Counted from the stretch's first letter, positions 8,722 through 18,997 are shown. The stretch is 64,000 nt of DNA from Chitinophaga caseinilytica (GCF_038396765.1 NZ_CP150096.1:5067001-5131000); one strand, 5' to 3'. The notes: generated by a model from the sequence alone, not told the origin. Program-made: numbers and translations.

Positions 8722-8758
8722 TGCAAACGATTGCACTTTTTCCGTGCAAACGATTGCA
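8722..8758. promoter_or_regulatory. Two identical LacI-family-like operators
   Basis: TGCAAACGATTGCA occurs twice, at 8722-8735 and 8745-8758, with starts 23 bases apart. Each is an inverted repeat TGCAA-N4-TTGCA and resembles LacI/PurR-type half-sites (GCAAACG). The placement at the likely +1 of the susC operon suggests a repressor that blocks initiation. No LacI-type gene is in the window. Confidence 0.65.
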
Positions 8759-8982
8759 TCCTGAAAGGGGTCAACCAAAATTACACGTTATCTGAAAAGT
8801 TAAAAAAGCATCAGGACAGCTGAATTCCATACCAATGTTGTGACGATCTCCGACGTAGCGTTATGAAGAAGAGTTCCCGGTAAAATACACTTTCAGGAAT
8901 CTATGAAATATACGCCGGTACCGCGTTCCGGCCCAACAAGCTATACAATGCAATCACAATCACCAGTCAAAACTGATTATTG

Positions 8983-11900
8983 ATGAGAAAATTTCACGTT
9001 AGAAAGCTGCTGCTGCTACCCGGCGCAGGCTTCCTGGCTGCCGGCCTCTGGGCCTTCCCCGCAACGGCGGTCCCTAACAGCCCCGGCACCCCCTCTGGCT
9101 CCAGCGCCCGGTGGGCCGCCATCAAGGGCTCCGTTATCGACGACTTCGGTAAACCTGTAGCCGGCGTGCTCGTTCGCCGCAAATCCGGCGCAGGGAACGC
9201 CATCACAGACGCCAACGGGAATTTCTCCCTTTCCGCAGACCCGGGCGAAACGCTCGTGTTCTCCCATCCCGGGTTCCGCGCCGTAGAAGCCACCGCAGGT
9301 GAAGATCTCCGCGTCAGGATGCTCCCTTCCCTGCAAGACAGCGATTCCCTTTACCACATCCTTTACGGACAGCAACGGAAAGCCACATCGGTAGCCGCCA
9401 TCGCCCAGATCGGGCAACGCAGCCTCAACCGCACCTTTTCCACCAGCCTCCACGGAATGATGGCCGGCAGGCTCGCCGGGTTCAACCTCAGTTATGTGCC
9501 CGGCATCCCGGGAGATGAATCCTTCTCCCCCGAAATGCGCGGCTCATCTCCCATGATCATGATCGACGGCGCACCGGCCCGGAACATGACCAACATCAAC
9601 CCGGAACAGATCGAGTCCGTCACCCTGCTCAAAGACGCGCTTTCCACCGCCATGTACGGTATGCGCGCTTCCAACGGCATCCTGCTCATCACCACCCGCA
9701 AGGGCGAGCAAACTTCCGGCCAGCGCATCTCCTTCACCGCCGGCGTCGGCACGTCGCAGATGCTCAAAAGCTACAAAGAGCTCAGCGCCTACGATTACGC
9801 CAGGTTGTATAACGAAGCACAGGCCAACGACGGCATTCCAGCCACCTACTCCCAGCAGGACCTCGATCATTACCGCAACGGCACCGATCCCATCGGCCAC
9901 CCGGACGTAGACTGGCGCAATGAAGTGCTGAAGAAAAACGCCCTCATGCAGCGGTACGACCTCAATATCTCGGGCGCCCGCGGCAATGCGCGCTATTTCG
10001 TAGACCTGAACTATACCAACCAGGCCGGCCCTTTCAAAACCGACGCCGTCAATAAATACAATACCAACGCCGACATGCAGCGTTACCTCGTACGCTCCAA
10101 CGTAGACGTGCAGATCAACCGCAGCATTTCCGCCTCGCTGAACCTTTCCGGCCGTATCCAGAACAACAACGAGCCGGGCGGCTTCGGCCCCAATATCATG
10201 CAGGAGATCCGCAATACGCCGCGCAACGCGTACCCCGTGTTCAACCCCGACGGTTCCCTGGGCGGCAACAGCACCTACTCCGAAAACATCTACGGCATCA
10301 CCATGAGAAGCGGCTACGCCAACCGGTATGCCCGTGAAGTGAACGCAGAACTGAACATCCGTGCAGACCTCAGCGATATCACCCCCGGCATGTGGTTCCG
10401 CGTGGGCGGTTCGTATTATACCAACTTCGCCGAGTACATCGTCCGCATCAAGCGGAACGCCGTGTACCAGCAGTACACCGATCCCGTGACCGGAGAAACT
10501 TCCTATCTCAAAACCGGTGAAGATACCGATATGAGCAACTCACGCGAATCCAGCAGCACCGAGCGCTTCTTCAATACAGACGCGCAACTGGGCTGGACGC
10601 GCGGCTTCGGGCAGCATCACTTCAACGCCATGCTGGGCCTCAATTACGACAACCGTATCCTCGGATCGCAACTGGCGCAGTTCTTCCTCGGAGGGGCCGC
10701 ACGCCTGCAATACGATTACGCGGAAAAATATATGTTCGAAGCCGTCGTGGGCCGCAACGGCACCAACCGTTACCACCCCGACCGCCGCTATGGCACCTTC
10801 CCCGCGTTCGGCATCGGATGGAACCTCGCCAAAGAGGATTTCCTGTCCGCCGCCAACTGGCTCAATATGCTGAAACTGCGCGCCACCTACGGTCTTACCG
10901 GAGACGCGTTCAACTCCACCCGGACTTCCGGCTCCGGGGAATCGTACTTCGTGTATAACCAATACTACGTAGGCGGCACCGGATACAGCTTCGGCACATC
11001 GCACTCGGCCGTTTCCGGCGTTCGGGAAGGCACGCTCAACAATCCTTTCATTTCCTGGGAGAAAGCGCGCAAATTCAATGTAGGCCTGGATGTAGAGGCG
11101 CTCGACAATCGCGTTGCATTTACCGCCGACTTCTACAACGACCTCTACACCGATCTGCTGCTGACCCGCGGTACCGCCACCGCCCTGCTGGGCATCGGTT
11201 ACCCGCAGGAGAACCTGGGCAAGTCGCGCGTGAAAGGCATGGAATTCACCGCCACCTACCGCGGAACGGCCGGCGCGCTGAGCTATTATGTAACCGGCGT
11301 ACTGTCTGCGCAGCATGGCATCAACGTATATCTCGACGAAACCGCCCGTCCTTATCCCTGGCTCGTGCGCACCGGCAATTACGCCGGCATGCAGTACGGC
11401 TACCAGGCCGATGGTTTGTACCGGTCGGAAGATGAGATCGAGCGGGGCACCTGGATCGACGGGTACCGTCCCAAGCCCGGTGATATCCGGTATAAAGACC
11501 TGAACGGCGACGGTCGCATCAACCAGTTCGACCAGTCGCTCATCACGCCCGAGAAACCGCGTGTGAACTATGGCCTGAACCTGGGCTTCGGCTGGAAAGG
11601 GCTCGACCTTTCCATATTGTTCCAGGGAACGGGGAACCGTTACAGCAGCGTGGCCATTTACGAGTTCGCTGAAAACGGCAAGGGCAACGCCTTCGAGCAC
11701 CACCTCGGCCGCTGGACGCCGGAAACGGCCGCTACCGCCACCTATCCCCGTCTCACCATCGGTTCCAACTTCAACAACTCGCAGGCATCCAGCTACTGGA
11801 TCAGGAATACTTCCTACCTGCGGTTGCGGAATGCGGAGCTGGGGTACAATGTGCCGGAGCGCTTCGCCCGTCGGTTCCGCCTCGCATCCGCCCGCTTCTT

Positions 11901-12018
11901 CCTGAACGGCACCAACCTGCTGACATGGTCGAAGTTCAAGGATACCGATCCCGAGAACCTGAACGGCAACTACCCCGTATCCCGTGTCATGTACGCCGGT
12001 ATCAACATCAAACTCTAA
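8983..12018 (+). CDS. SusC/RagA family TonB-dependent outer membrane receptor
   Basis: About 1011 residues; ATG 8983 is preferred over the TTG one codon earlier. A signal peptide is followed by a carboxypeptidase-regulatory-like domain (SVIDDFGKPVAGVLVRRKSG, about residues 50-110), a plug domain with the conserved pattern IESVTLLKDALSTAMYGMR and GILLITTRKG, then a large beta-barrel ending in a hydrophobic residue (INIKL). It imports a large nutrient, usually an oligosaccharide or peptide, across the outer membrane with TonB energy. Its SusD partner starts 11 bases downstream. The substrate cannot be told from sequence; no adjacent glycoside hydrolase points to one. Confidence 0.93.
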   Translation: MRKFHVRKLLLLPGAGFLAAGLWAFPATAVPNSPGTPSGSSARWAAIKGSVIDDFGKPVAGVLVRRKSGAGNAITDANGNFSLSADPGETLVFSHPGFRAVEATAGEDLRVRMLPSLQDSDSLYHILYGQQRKATSVAAIAQIGQRSLNRTFSTSLHGMMAGRLAGFNLSYVPGIPGDESFSPEMRGSSPMIMIDGAPARNMTNINPEQIESVTLLKDALSTAMYGMRASNGILLITTRKGEQTSGQRISFTAGVGTSQMLKSYKELSAYDYARLYNEAQANDGIPATYSQQDLDHYRNGTDPIGHPDVDWRNEVLKKNALMQRYDLNISGARGNARYFVDLNYTNQAGPFKTDAVNKYNTNADMQRYLVRSNVDVQINRSISASLNLSGRIQNNNEPGGFGPNIMQEIRNTPRNAYPVFNPDGSLGGNSTYSENIYGITMRSGYANRYAREVNAELNIRADLSDITPGMWFRVGGSYYTNFAEYIVRIKRNAVYQQYTDPVTGETSYLKTGEDTDMSNSRESSSTERFFNTDAQLGWTRGFGQHHFNAMLGLNYDNRILGSQLAQFFLGGAARLQYDYAEKYMFEAVVGRNGTNRYHPDRRYGTFPAFGIGWNLAKEDFLSAANWLNMLKLRATYGLTGDAFNSTRTSGSGESYFVYNQYYVGGTGYSFGTSHSAVSGVREGTLNNPFISWEKARKFNVGLDVEALDNRVAFTADFYNDLYTDLLLTRGTATALLGIGYPQENLGKSRVKGMEFTATYRGTAGALSYYVTGVLSAQHGINVYLDETARPYPWLVRTGNYAGMQYGYQADGLYRSEDEIERGTWIDGYRPKPGDIRYKDLNGDGRINQFDQSLITPEKPRVNYGLNLGFGWKGLDLSILFQGTGNRYSSVAIYEFAENGKGNAFEHHLGRWTPETAATATYPRLTIGSNFNNSQASSYWIRNTSYLRLRNAELGYNVPERFARRFRLASARFFLNGTNLLTWSKFKDTDPENLNGNYPVSRVMYAGINIKL

Positions 12019-12029
12019 CGCGCATCATC

Positions 12030-13709
12030 ATGAAAAAACTCATCTATATCATACCCGCATTTGCACTGTTCGCCACAGTGGGATGCAACAAGAACATGGA
12101 AGAAGGGCCGCTGGAAAACCTCGACTCGTCTTTCATCTTCGACCCGGTAGACAAGAACGGTTCGTATGCCGACCAGTTCCTGAACGATATTTACGGCAAC
12201 ATGCCCAACGGCTGGAACCGGATCGGCAACTCCATGCTCGACGCCGCCACGGATGACGCGGTACCGTCTATGCGCGGCAGCTCCATCGAAGACCTCCGCT
12301 TCGGCCGCATCGACGCCTTCGGCAATCCGGACGATGTATGGACTTCCCGCTACACCGTTATCCGCAAGGTGAACGTGTTCCTCGCCAATGTAGACCGCGT
12401 GCCGATCGAGAACGAAGTGAAAGGATATTGGAAAGCGGAAGCCCGGTTCCTCCGCGCCTTTGCCTATTTCGAACTGATGAAACGCTACGGTGGCGTGCCT
12501 TTGATGGGTGAAAGGATCGGTACCCTGGCCGAAGACCTCCAGGTTCCCCGCAGCTCTTTCGAAGCCTGCGTGAACTACGTTTCCGGTGAACTGGACGCCA
12601 TCAAACCCCTCCTGCGCACCGGCCCCGCCGCCGGCGGCGATTTCGGCCGCATCACCAATACCGCGGCGCTTGCCCTCCAGGCCAGGTTGCACCTCTACGC
12701 CGCCAGCCCCCTGTTCAACGCCGGCAACCTCGGCACGCAAAACAAGGAACTTACCGGCTACACGGACGTTTCCGCAGCCGCCGTGAAAGCCCGCTGGCAG
12801 AAAGCCGCAGACGTGGCCAAGGAGCTCATCGATCTGAACACCCACATCATCGAGCCCAATAACCGTTATATCAACATCTTCATCACGCGCGACAGCAAGG
12901 AGATCATCCTTTCCTACCTACGCGCCAACACGAGCGATGTGGAGCAGAACAACGGGCCCGTGGGCTTTACCAAGTTCAGCCACAGAGGGTATACCAGTCC
13001 TACCCAGGACCTCGCCGAAGCGTTCCTCATGACCAACGGCAAGCCCATCACCGATCCTACTTCCGGGTACGATCCGGACAAACCCAACGTGAACCGCGAC
13101 GCCCGTTTCAACCTCGTGTTCTTCTTCAACGGCAGCAAATGGCTGAAAAGGACCGTGGAAACGTTTGATGGCGGCCTCGACCGGCCGGGCGGCAACATCA
13201 CGCAGACGCAGACCGGCTATTACCTCCGGAAATTCATGTACAACGCCGAAACCGCCAGCTCGCTGGGCGCACAGCCGCACAACTTCCCCCTGTTCCGGTT
13301 TGCGGAAGTGTACCTCAATTACGCCGAAGCATTGACGGAAGCCAGCGATGCCACCCAGGCCGATGCCGTGGCGGCGCTCAACAAAATCCGTTCCCGCGGG
13401 GGCATGAAAACCGCCGTACCGAATTCCGTACCGAAAGATGAGCTGCTGACGCTGATCCGCAACGAGCGCCGTGTGGAACTGTGCTTCGAGGAGCACCGTT
13501 TCTGGGACATCCGCCGATGGATGATCGCCAAGCAACTGTTCACCGGCGACCTCCACGGACAGAAAATCGTTCGCGCAGACGACGGTTCGGTTTCATATAC
13601 CAAAGTTGCCGTAGGAAAAGTAGCATTCAACGACCGGATGCACCTCTATCCTATCCCCCAGACTGAGTTATACAGAAACCGCAACCTGGTACAAAATCCC
13701 CTTTGGTAA
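12030..13709 (+). CDS. SusD/RagB family nutrient-binding outer membrane lipoprotein
   Basis: 559 residues. The ATG at 12030 gives a clear lipoprotein signal with Cys19 in FATVGCNKN; the frame is open upstream but overlaps susC. SusD features are the N-terminal helical TPR-like region (YTVIRKVNVFLANVDRV, KAEARFLRAFAYFELMKRYG), and the C-terminal segments EVYLNYAEALTEA and LIRNERRVELCFEEHRFWDI, which are highly conserved. It forms the lid of the SusC transporter on the cell surface. It is followed after 18 bases by a second susC, so all four genes likely form one transcript. Confidence 0.93.
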   Translation: MKKLIYIIPAFALFATVGCNKNMEEGPLENLDSSFIFDPVDKNGSYADQFLNDIYGNMPNGWNRIGNSMLDAATDDAVPSMRGSSIEDLRFGRIDAFGNPDDVWTSRYTVIRKVNVFLANVDRVPIENEVKGYWKAEARFLRAFAYFELMKRYGGVPLMGERIGTLAEDLQVPRSSFEACVNYVSGELDAIKPLLRTGPAAGGDFGRITNTAALALQARLHLYAASPLFNAGNLGTQNKELTGYTDVSAAAVKARWQKAADVAKELIDLNTHIIEPNNRYINIFITRDSKEIILSYLRANTSDVEQNNGPVGFTKFSHRGYTSPTQDLAEAFLMTNGKPITDPTSGYDPDKPNVNRDARFNLVFFFNGSKWLKRTVETFDGGLDRPGGNITQTQTGYYLRKFMYNAETASSLGAQPHNFPLFRFAEVYLNYAEALTEASDATQADAVAALNKIRSRGGMKTAVPNSVPKDELLTLIRNERRVELCFEEHRFWDIRRWMIAKQLFTGDLHGQKIVRADDGSVSYTKVAVGKVAFNDRMHLYPIPQTELYRNRNLVQNPLW

Positions 13710-13727
13710 TCCGATAAAGCCTCCGTT

Positions 13728-16700
13728 ATGAAAAAAATATTTTCCACCCTTATATTGATCTGCCTGCTGATCCCGGCCATGGCCCAGGAAGTGCGCAGAA
13801 ACGTGAGGGGCACCGTCAGGGACGCCAACGGGGCGGTTCCCGGGGTAGTCATTTTCGAAAAAGACGTGCCGAGCAACGGCACCGTTTCCAACGAAACGGG
13901 CGGTTTCAACCTGACCGTCCGCGGGAAAGCCAATACACTCGTTTTCAAATTCGTGGGATACCTGCAACAGGAAGTGGTGGTTACCGGCAAAAGCGAGATC
14001 AACGTCATCATGCAGCAGGACGTGAAAGGCCTGGAAGAAGTGATGGTAGTGGGATACGGCCGCACCACCAAACTGAGCAACACCGTAGCAACCAGCTCCG
14101 TGACCGGAGATGAGATCCGCCGCGTGCCGACCGCCAGCCTGCAGAACGCCCTCGTGGGCAAACTGCCCGGCTTCCTCGCCATGCAGCGTAGCGGCCAGCC
14201 CGGTAAAGACGGGGCGGAATTCCTCATCCGCGGCGCTTCTACCTTTTCCAACAACCGGAACCTCACGCCGCTCATCATCGTGGACGACGTCGAATTTACC
14301 GGTAACTTTTCCGATATCGATCCCGAACAGGTGGCCAACGTGACCATCCTGAAAGATGCGGCTTCCGCCGCCGTGTACGGGATCAAGGGCGCCAACGGCG
14401 TAATCGTGGTAACCACCATCCGCGGCCAGAGCGGCAAGGCGCAGATCCGCCTCACGAGCAACTACGGCCGCCAGGGCAACAGCATCCGCCCGGAATTCCT
14501 CAGTGCATACGACCATGCCCGCCTCCGCAACGCCGCACTGGTGAGCGACGGCCTGCCGAAAGAATATTCTGATGAAGACCTCGAAGCCTGGCGAACCGGC
14601 AGCGATCCCTACGGCCATCCGGACATCGACTGGTGGGACGTGCTCATGCGCAAATCCACCACGCAGACCAAGAACAACCTCAGCATCACCGGCGGTTCCG
14701 ACAAGATGAAATACTTCGTATCGGTAGGCCATCTGTTCCAGAACGGTATCCTGAAAGATTTCCGCGAGCCCGGCTCCTCCGTAAACCCGAACTACTACCT
14801 GAAACGCTATAACTACCGCTCCAACCTCGACTTCCAGGTGACGCCTTCGCTGGACCTGGGGCTCGACGTATCGGGGTATTTCGGGGAAGAAAATGAGCCC
14901 AACACCCGCGGCCGCGCCAACCGTAACCGGATCTGGTTCGAGCTGTACGATTACAAGGCATTGCCGCCCATGGCCTATCCCATCTACAACCCCGACGGTA
15001 CTTTCGGCGCTGCGCCCGAAACCGTGGTGACCGGTAACGGTGCGGGGAACAACATCGTGGGCAGGCTCATGAAAGGTGGCTACCGCCGGGATTTCGAGAA
15101 CGATATGCAGGTGAACATCCGCGCCTCTCAGAAACTGAACTTCATCGCCAGCGGCCTCAAACTCTCCGCCCTCGTGAGCTATTCCAGCAACCAGGGCTTC
15201 GGCCGCGACCTCGGCAGGACCAACTTCCTGTCGTTCATCTACAACAGCAAAACGCAAACCTACACCCCGCTGCTGCCCAATACTTACCGCGACGAAAAGT
15301 ATACACTCGGCAGCACCACCACTACCGTTGAGAAACGACTCAACACGCAGTTGTCCCTCAACTACGACAGCACTTTCGGCCAAAAACACCACGTTTACGC
15401 CCTGGTGCTGCTGAACCAGTTCTCCGAAACGGAAGGCGCGGCATTGCCGGAAAACTTCCGCGGCTACACGTTCCGCCTCGGATACGACTACCGCAAGAAA
15501 TACCTCATCGAGTTCAACGGCGCCTATAACGGGACGGACCGCTTCAAGGCCAGCAACCGCTACGGCTTCTTCCCCGCAGTGTCTGGCGGCTGGAACATCG
15601 CAGAGGAGCCGTTCTTCAAGGAAAATGTCAAATTCATGGACCTCCTCAAGATCAGGGGCTCCGTGGGTATGACCGGCACCGATGATATCGACAATACTTA
15701 TCAATACCTCTACGAGCACGTATACCTGGAAGGCCTTGGTTATAATTTCGGCGAAAACCAGAAAGCGTTCTCCGGCATTTACGAAGGTATCCTCGGCAAC
15801 GAGAACGTTAGCTGGGAAAAGGAGCTGCAATGGAACGTGGGAACGGACATGAACTTCTTCCGCAACAAACTTTCATTCACCGCGGAAGTCTTCAAAAGGA
15901 AAAGGACCGACATCCTGCTGCCGCGCCAGAGCCTCAGCGCCATCATCGGCATCGGCCTGCCGCCGTCTAACCTCGCGCAGGTTTCCAACCGCGGGTTCGA
16001 GATGAACCTCAATTACAGCAACAAGCTCAACAAGTTCAACTATCGCATCAACGCGAACATGTCTGTCGCCAAAAACCGGATCGAATATATGGACGAAGGG
16101 AATCCCCCTTACGCCTGGCTCCGCCAGACCGGCGGGCCTACCAACCGTGAACTGGGTTACGTGACGGAAGGTTTTTATTATGACGACGAAGATATCGCCA
16201 AAAGCCCCCTGCCCGTGGGCCCCAAACCGAAGCCCGGCGACCTGAAGTACAAAGACCTGAACGGTGACAACAAAATCGACCCGTACGACATGGCTTACAA
16301 CAAATATTCTAACACGCCCACCACGCAATACGCCATGACCCTGGGCGGGGATTGGAAAGGACTGAGCTTCTCCATCACGTTCCAGTCGGCCACCAACTTC
16401 GTGCTCAGCCAGTTCGCCGAAGCGGTGACGCCGTTCTTCGGGAACCTCCGCCAGGTGCACCTGGACGCGTGGACGCCTGAAAACCGCGACAACGCCAAGT
16501 TCCCGCGGATTTCCACCATGGACAATATCAGCAACGCGCTCAGCAACCCGTCAGACTTCTGGACCGTGAAAGGCGATTACATCAAGCTGCGCAACGCCGA
16601 GATCGGCTATACGCTGCCCCGCCGGATGGTGAGCTCGCTGCACCTGCAACAGGTGCGCGTGTACCTGAACGGCTCCAACCTGCACACCTGGATGCTCGGC

Positions 16701-16802
16701 CCGAACCTGTACGACCTGGACCCCGAGGTAAGCTCGCGGACCGAAGGCGGGGTGTACCCGACACAGCGCGTATTCAACGTAGGCCTGAACGTTAACTTTT
16801 AA
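13728..16802 (+). CDS. SusC/RagA family TonB-dependent outer membrane receptor (second)
   Basis: 1024 residues. Signal peptide (MKKIFSTLILICLLIPAMAQ), carboxypeptidase-like regulatory domain (VRGTVRDANGAVPGVVIFEK), TonB-box-like segment before EEVMVVGYGRTTK, plug domain (VANVTILKDAASAAVYGIKG and GVIVVTTIRG), and a barrel ending LNVNF. It is clearly homologous to the first SusC but divergent enough to suggest another ligand rather than a recent duplicate. The gene starts 18 bases after the first susD and ends 14 bases before the second. Confidence 0.93.
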   Translation: MKKIFSTLILICLLIPAMAQEVRRNVRGTVRDANGAVPGVVIFEKDVPSNGTVSNETGGFNLTVRGKANTLVFKFVGYLQQEVVVTGKSEINVIMQQDVKGLEEVMVVGYGRTTKLSNTVATSSVTGDEIRRVPTASLQNALVGKLPGFLAMQRSGQPGKDGAEFLIRGASTFSNNRNLTPLIIVDDVEFTGNFSDIDPEQVANVTILKDAASAAVYGIKGANGVIVVTTIRGQSGKAQIRLTSNYGRQGNSIRPEFLSAYDHARLRNAALVSDGLPKEYSDEDLEAWRTGSDPYGHPDIDWWDVLMRKSTTQTKNNLSITGGSDKMKYFVSVGHLFQNGILKDFREPGSSVNPNYYLKRYNYRSNLDFQVTPSLDLGLDVSGYFGEENEPNTRGRANRNRIWFELYDYKALPPMAYPIYNPDGTFGAAPETVVTGNGAGNNIVGRLMKGGYRRDFENDMQVNIRASQKLNFIASGLKLSALVSYSSNQGFGRDLGRTNFLSFIYNSKTQTYTPLLPNTYRDEKYTLGSTTTTVEKRLNTQLSLNYDSTFGQKHHVYALVLLNQFSETEGAALPENFRGYTFRLGYDYRKKYLIEFNGAYNGTDRFKASNRYGFFPAVSGGWNIAEEPFFKENVKFMDLLKIRGSVGMTGTDDIDNTYQYLYEHVYLEGLGYNFGENQKAFSGIYEGILGNENVSWEKELQWNVGTDMNFFRNKLSFTAEVFKRKRTDILLPRQSLSAIIGIGLPPSNLAQVSNRGFEMNLNYSNKLNKFNYRINANMSVAKNRIEYMDEGNPPYAWLRQTGGPTNRELGYVTEGFYYDDEDIAKSPLPVGPKPKPGDLKYKDLNGDNKIDPYDMAYNKYSNTPTTQYAMTLGGDWKGLSFSITFQSATNFVLSQFAEAVTPFFGNLRQVHLDAWTPENRDNAKFPRISTMDNISNALSNPSDFWTVKGDYIKLRNAEIGYTLPRRMVSSLHLQQVRVYLNGSNLHTWMLGPNLYDLDPEVSSRTEGGVYPTQRVFNVGLNVNF

Positions 16803-16816
16803 AACACCGGAAGCAC

Positions 16817-18556
16817 ATGAAAAGCATTTATAAATACTGTTTCGCCGCCGTGGCCAGCGCGGGCCTGCTTGCATCCTGCGCGAAGAAAGACCTGCTCGAC
16901 CCCACGGTAGTGCGTTCCCTGAACGAAGAACTGACCTTCGGCGACAGCGTAAGGACGATGGCGTTCGTGACGTCTATCTACAGCGAGCTGGGCGCCAATT
17001 CCTTCAACAGCCGGTATGGCAACGGGGGAAGCCTCGCCGAGGGGTCTGACGAGTCCGTTTCCCGCCTCTTCGGCGCTACGCAGGCCTGGGTGCCGCTCAT
17101 GATCGGCACGCTCAACGCCACGCGCACCACGCCTTACGAGAAAGTCTACAACAACGGATGGAACAACATCCGCCGCGTCAATACCTTCCTGAAGAATTTC
17201 GGCAAGCTGCCGCTGGCCGGAGAAACCAAAAACCAATTGCTCGGTGAAGTGAAATTCCTCCGCGCCTGGTACTTCTGGACGATGGTGCAACACTTCGGCG
17301 GCCTGCCGCTCATCGGCGACAAGCTCTATACCCTCGACGATACCATCCTGGAGCCCCGCGCTTCGTACGCAGACTGTATCGATTACCTGGTGAAAGAGCT
17401 GGATGAAGCGGCCGATCTCGTGGTAGCGCCCACCGAACAACGCCCGGAAGATTATGGCCGGGTGAACAAAGGCTTCTGCATGGGCCTCAAGGCCCGCATC
17501 CTCCTCAATGCGGCCAGCAAGCTGTATAACGGCGGACAGGAATCCATCGCCTCCGCAGCGCAGAAACCGCTGGTGGGTTATATGGACAACAAGCCCGAAC
17601 GCTGGACGACCGCACGCGAAGCGGCCGAAGCGCTCATCAACACCGGATGGTATTCTCTGGTGGAAAACGGTACGGCAGGAAAGGGTTTCTACGACCTGTT
17701 CATCGAACGTAAAAACAGCGAATTCATTTTCCCTGCGATGGCCGGTCAGAACCGCACCATGGAAGCCAACTTCCTCCCCCGCTCCCGCAACGGCAACGTG
17801 AACGGATGCCCCAGCCTCAACGCCGCCAAGCGTTTCGGGATGAACAACGGTTTGCCCATCACCGATCAGAATTCCGGGTACGACCCCGCCAATCCTTTCA
17901 AAGACCGCGATCCCCGGTTCAAATACACGATCCTCAACAACGGCGATAAATGGCGCACCAACGCCAGCAGCACCGCCGTCCCCATCTGGACCCACATCGG
18001 CGCGGAAACCGATGGCGTAGACGCCAGCCTCGTGTACACCGGCATGTTCTTCCGCAAGTTCTGCAGCGAAGCCACCACCGGCAACGGCGGGTCGCAGACA
18101 GACCGCGTGATGCCCATCATCCGGTATGCAGACATCCTGCTCATGTATGCGGAAGCATCCATCGAAGAAGGACAGTTCGAGAAAGCCGCGGAAAAGATCA
18201 TCATGGTCCGCAAACGCGCCGGCATCAAGCCCGGCGGCGATGGACGGTACGGCCTCAAAGCCTCGGGCGACAAAGCCTACTGGACCAGTGTGATCCAGAA
18301 CGAGCGCGCAGTGGAACTTTGCCTGGAAGACTCCCGCTTCTGGGACGTGCGCCGCTGGAAAACGGCACCGGTAGACCTCAACACCACCATCTACCGCCTC
18401 ATGATCACCAAGGTGGCAGACAATCAGTGGACGTATGCGGAGCTGCCTGTAGACAAGAACCCCATTCGGGTGTTCCAGTCGCTCCACTACTTCTTCCCGC
18501 TGCCCATGGCCGAAGTCATGAAAAACACCGCCATGGTCCAGAACCCGGGATACTAG
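16817..18556 (+). CDS. SusD/RagB family nutrient-binding outer membrane lipoprotein (second)
   Basis: 579 residues with a lipoprotein signal (Cys21 in LLASCAKKD). Typical SusD segments: YNNGWNNIRRVNTFLKNFG, GEVKFLRAWYFWTMVQHFGG, ADILLMYAEASIEE and VIQNERAVELCLEDSRFWDV. It pairs with the upstream SusC and ends the operon; a strong hairpin terminator follows within 20 bases. Neither pair is accompanied by a GH, PL or sulfatase gene, so the substrate is unassigned. Confidence 0.93.
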   Translation: MKSIYKYCFAAVASAGLLASCAKKDLLDPTVVRSLNEELTFGDSVRTMAFVTSIYSELGANSFNSRYGNGGSLAEGSDESVSRLFGATQAWVPLMIGTLNATRTTPYEKVYNNGWNNIRRVNTFLKNFGKLPLAGETKNQLLGEVKFLRAWYFWTMVQHFGGLPLIGDKLYTLDDTILEPRASYADCIDYLVKELDEAADLVVAPTEQRPEDYGRVNKGFCMGLKARILLNAASKLYNGGQESIASAAQKPLVGYMDNKPERWTTAREAAEALINTGWYSLVENGTAGKGFYDLFIERKNSEFIFPAMAGQNRTMEANFLPRSRNGNVNGCPSLNAAKRFGMNNGLPITDQNSGYDPANPFKDRDPRFKYTILNNGDKWRTNASSTAVPIWTHIGAETDGVDASLVYTGMFFRKFCSEATTGNGGSQTDRVMPIIRYADILLMYAEASIEEGQFEKAAEKIIMVRKRAGIKPGGDGRYGLKASGDKAYWTSVIQNERAVELCLEDSRFWDVRRWKTAPVDLNTTIYRLMITKVADNQWTYAELPVDKNPIRVFQSLHYFFPLPMAEVMKNTAMVQNPGY

Positions 18557-18573
18557 CAGTTTCCCTTCCAACA

Positions 18574-18613
18574 TAAAAAAAGACCGGCCTCCGAAAGGGA
18601 GCCGGTCTTTTTT
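18574..18613. terminator. Bidirectional terminator between susD and hxlR-like gene
   Basis: A-run then stem AGACCGGC / GCCGGTCT with loop, then T-run. The A/T flanks make it usable from both sides, fitting the convergent susD (+) and HxlR (-) genes. Confidence 0.85.
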
Positions 18614-18628
18614 CGTTATTCAGTTTCG

Positions 18629-18997
18629 TTATTTGGATTTTGATTGCAACCGCCTGTGCGCGAGGCCCCATGCTTCCAGGGCTTCCGTGATCGTTTTGAG
18701 CTGCTTTCCGATGGCCGTCATTTCGTATTCCACGCGCGGCGGCACTTCCGGATACACCTTCCGCGTCACCACCCCGTTTTCTTCCAACCGCCGCAGCTGG
18801 ATGGTGAGCATCCGTTCGGTAATGCCTGGCATCTTCTTGCGGAGCTCGCTGAACCGCATCTTGCCGTTAATGAGGAAGCAGCAGATCGCCAGCGACCACT
18901 GATTGCCGATGATGCTCGCGGCATACACCTCCGGGCACCAGTCTTCCATCATTTTCTTGTTGGCGTAATTGGTCGAAGTTTCCTTGATCCTGGTCAT
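18629..18997 (-). CDS. HxlR family winged-helix transcriptional regulator
   Basis: 122 residues, the usual HxlR size. Conserved features are an N-terminal Cys (DWCPEVYAASIIGNQWSLAI), the recognition region MRFSELRKKMPGITERMLTI with RRLEENGVVTRKVYPEVPPR, and EYEMTAIGKQL. HxlR proteins often respond to aldehydes, quinones or redox stress through the conserved cysteine and control a divergent oxidoreductase; here an NAD(P)H-quinone-reductase-like gene diverges from it with a 93-base gap. It probably represses that gene and itself. Confidence 0.9.
   Translation of the reverse strand: MTRIKETSTNYANKKMMEDWCPEVYAASIIGNQWSLAICCFLINGKMRFSELRKKMPGITERMLTIQLRRLEENGVVTRKVYPEVPPRVEYEMTAIGKQLKTITEALEAWGLAHRRLQSKSK

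Larger units (their letters stand above)
8495..8982. other. Intergenic region between the divergent ChrB-AraC regulator and susC
   Basis: About 490 bases without a supported gene. It holds a candidate susC promoter (8683-8713), twin LacI-type operators (8722-8758), and a long leader (about 220 bases from the predicted +1 to the susC ATG) in which no known riboswitch was recognised. Confidence 0.6.

Noticed and set aside
13668-15830. A 720-codon open frame on the minus strand
   Set aside because: It lies opposite the second susC gene and mirrors its codon structure. GC-rich genes commonly leave long antisense frames; the translation has no recognisable domain.
16799-18574. A 591-codon open frame on the minus strand
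   Set aside because: Antisense to the second susD, with no signal peptide or known motif.
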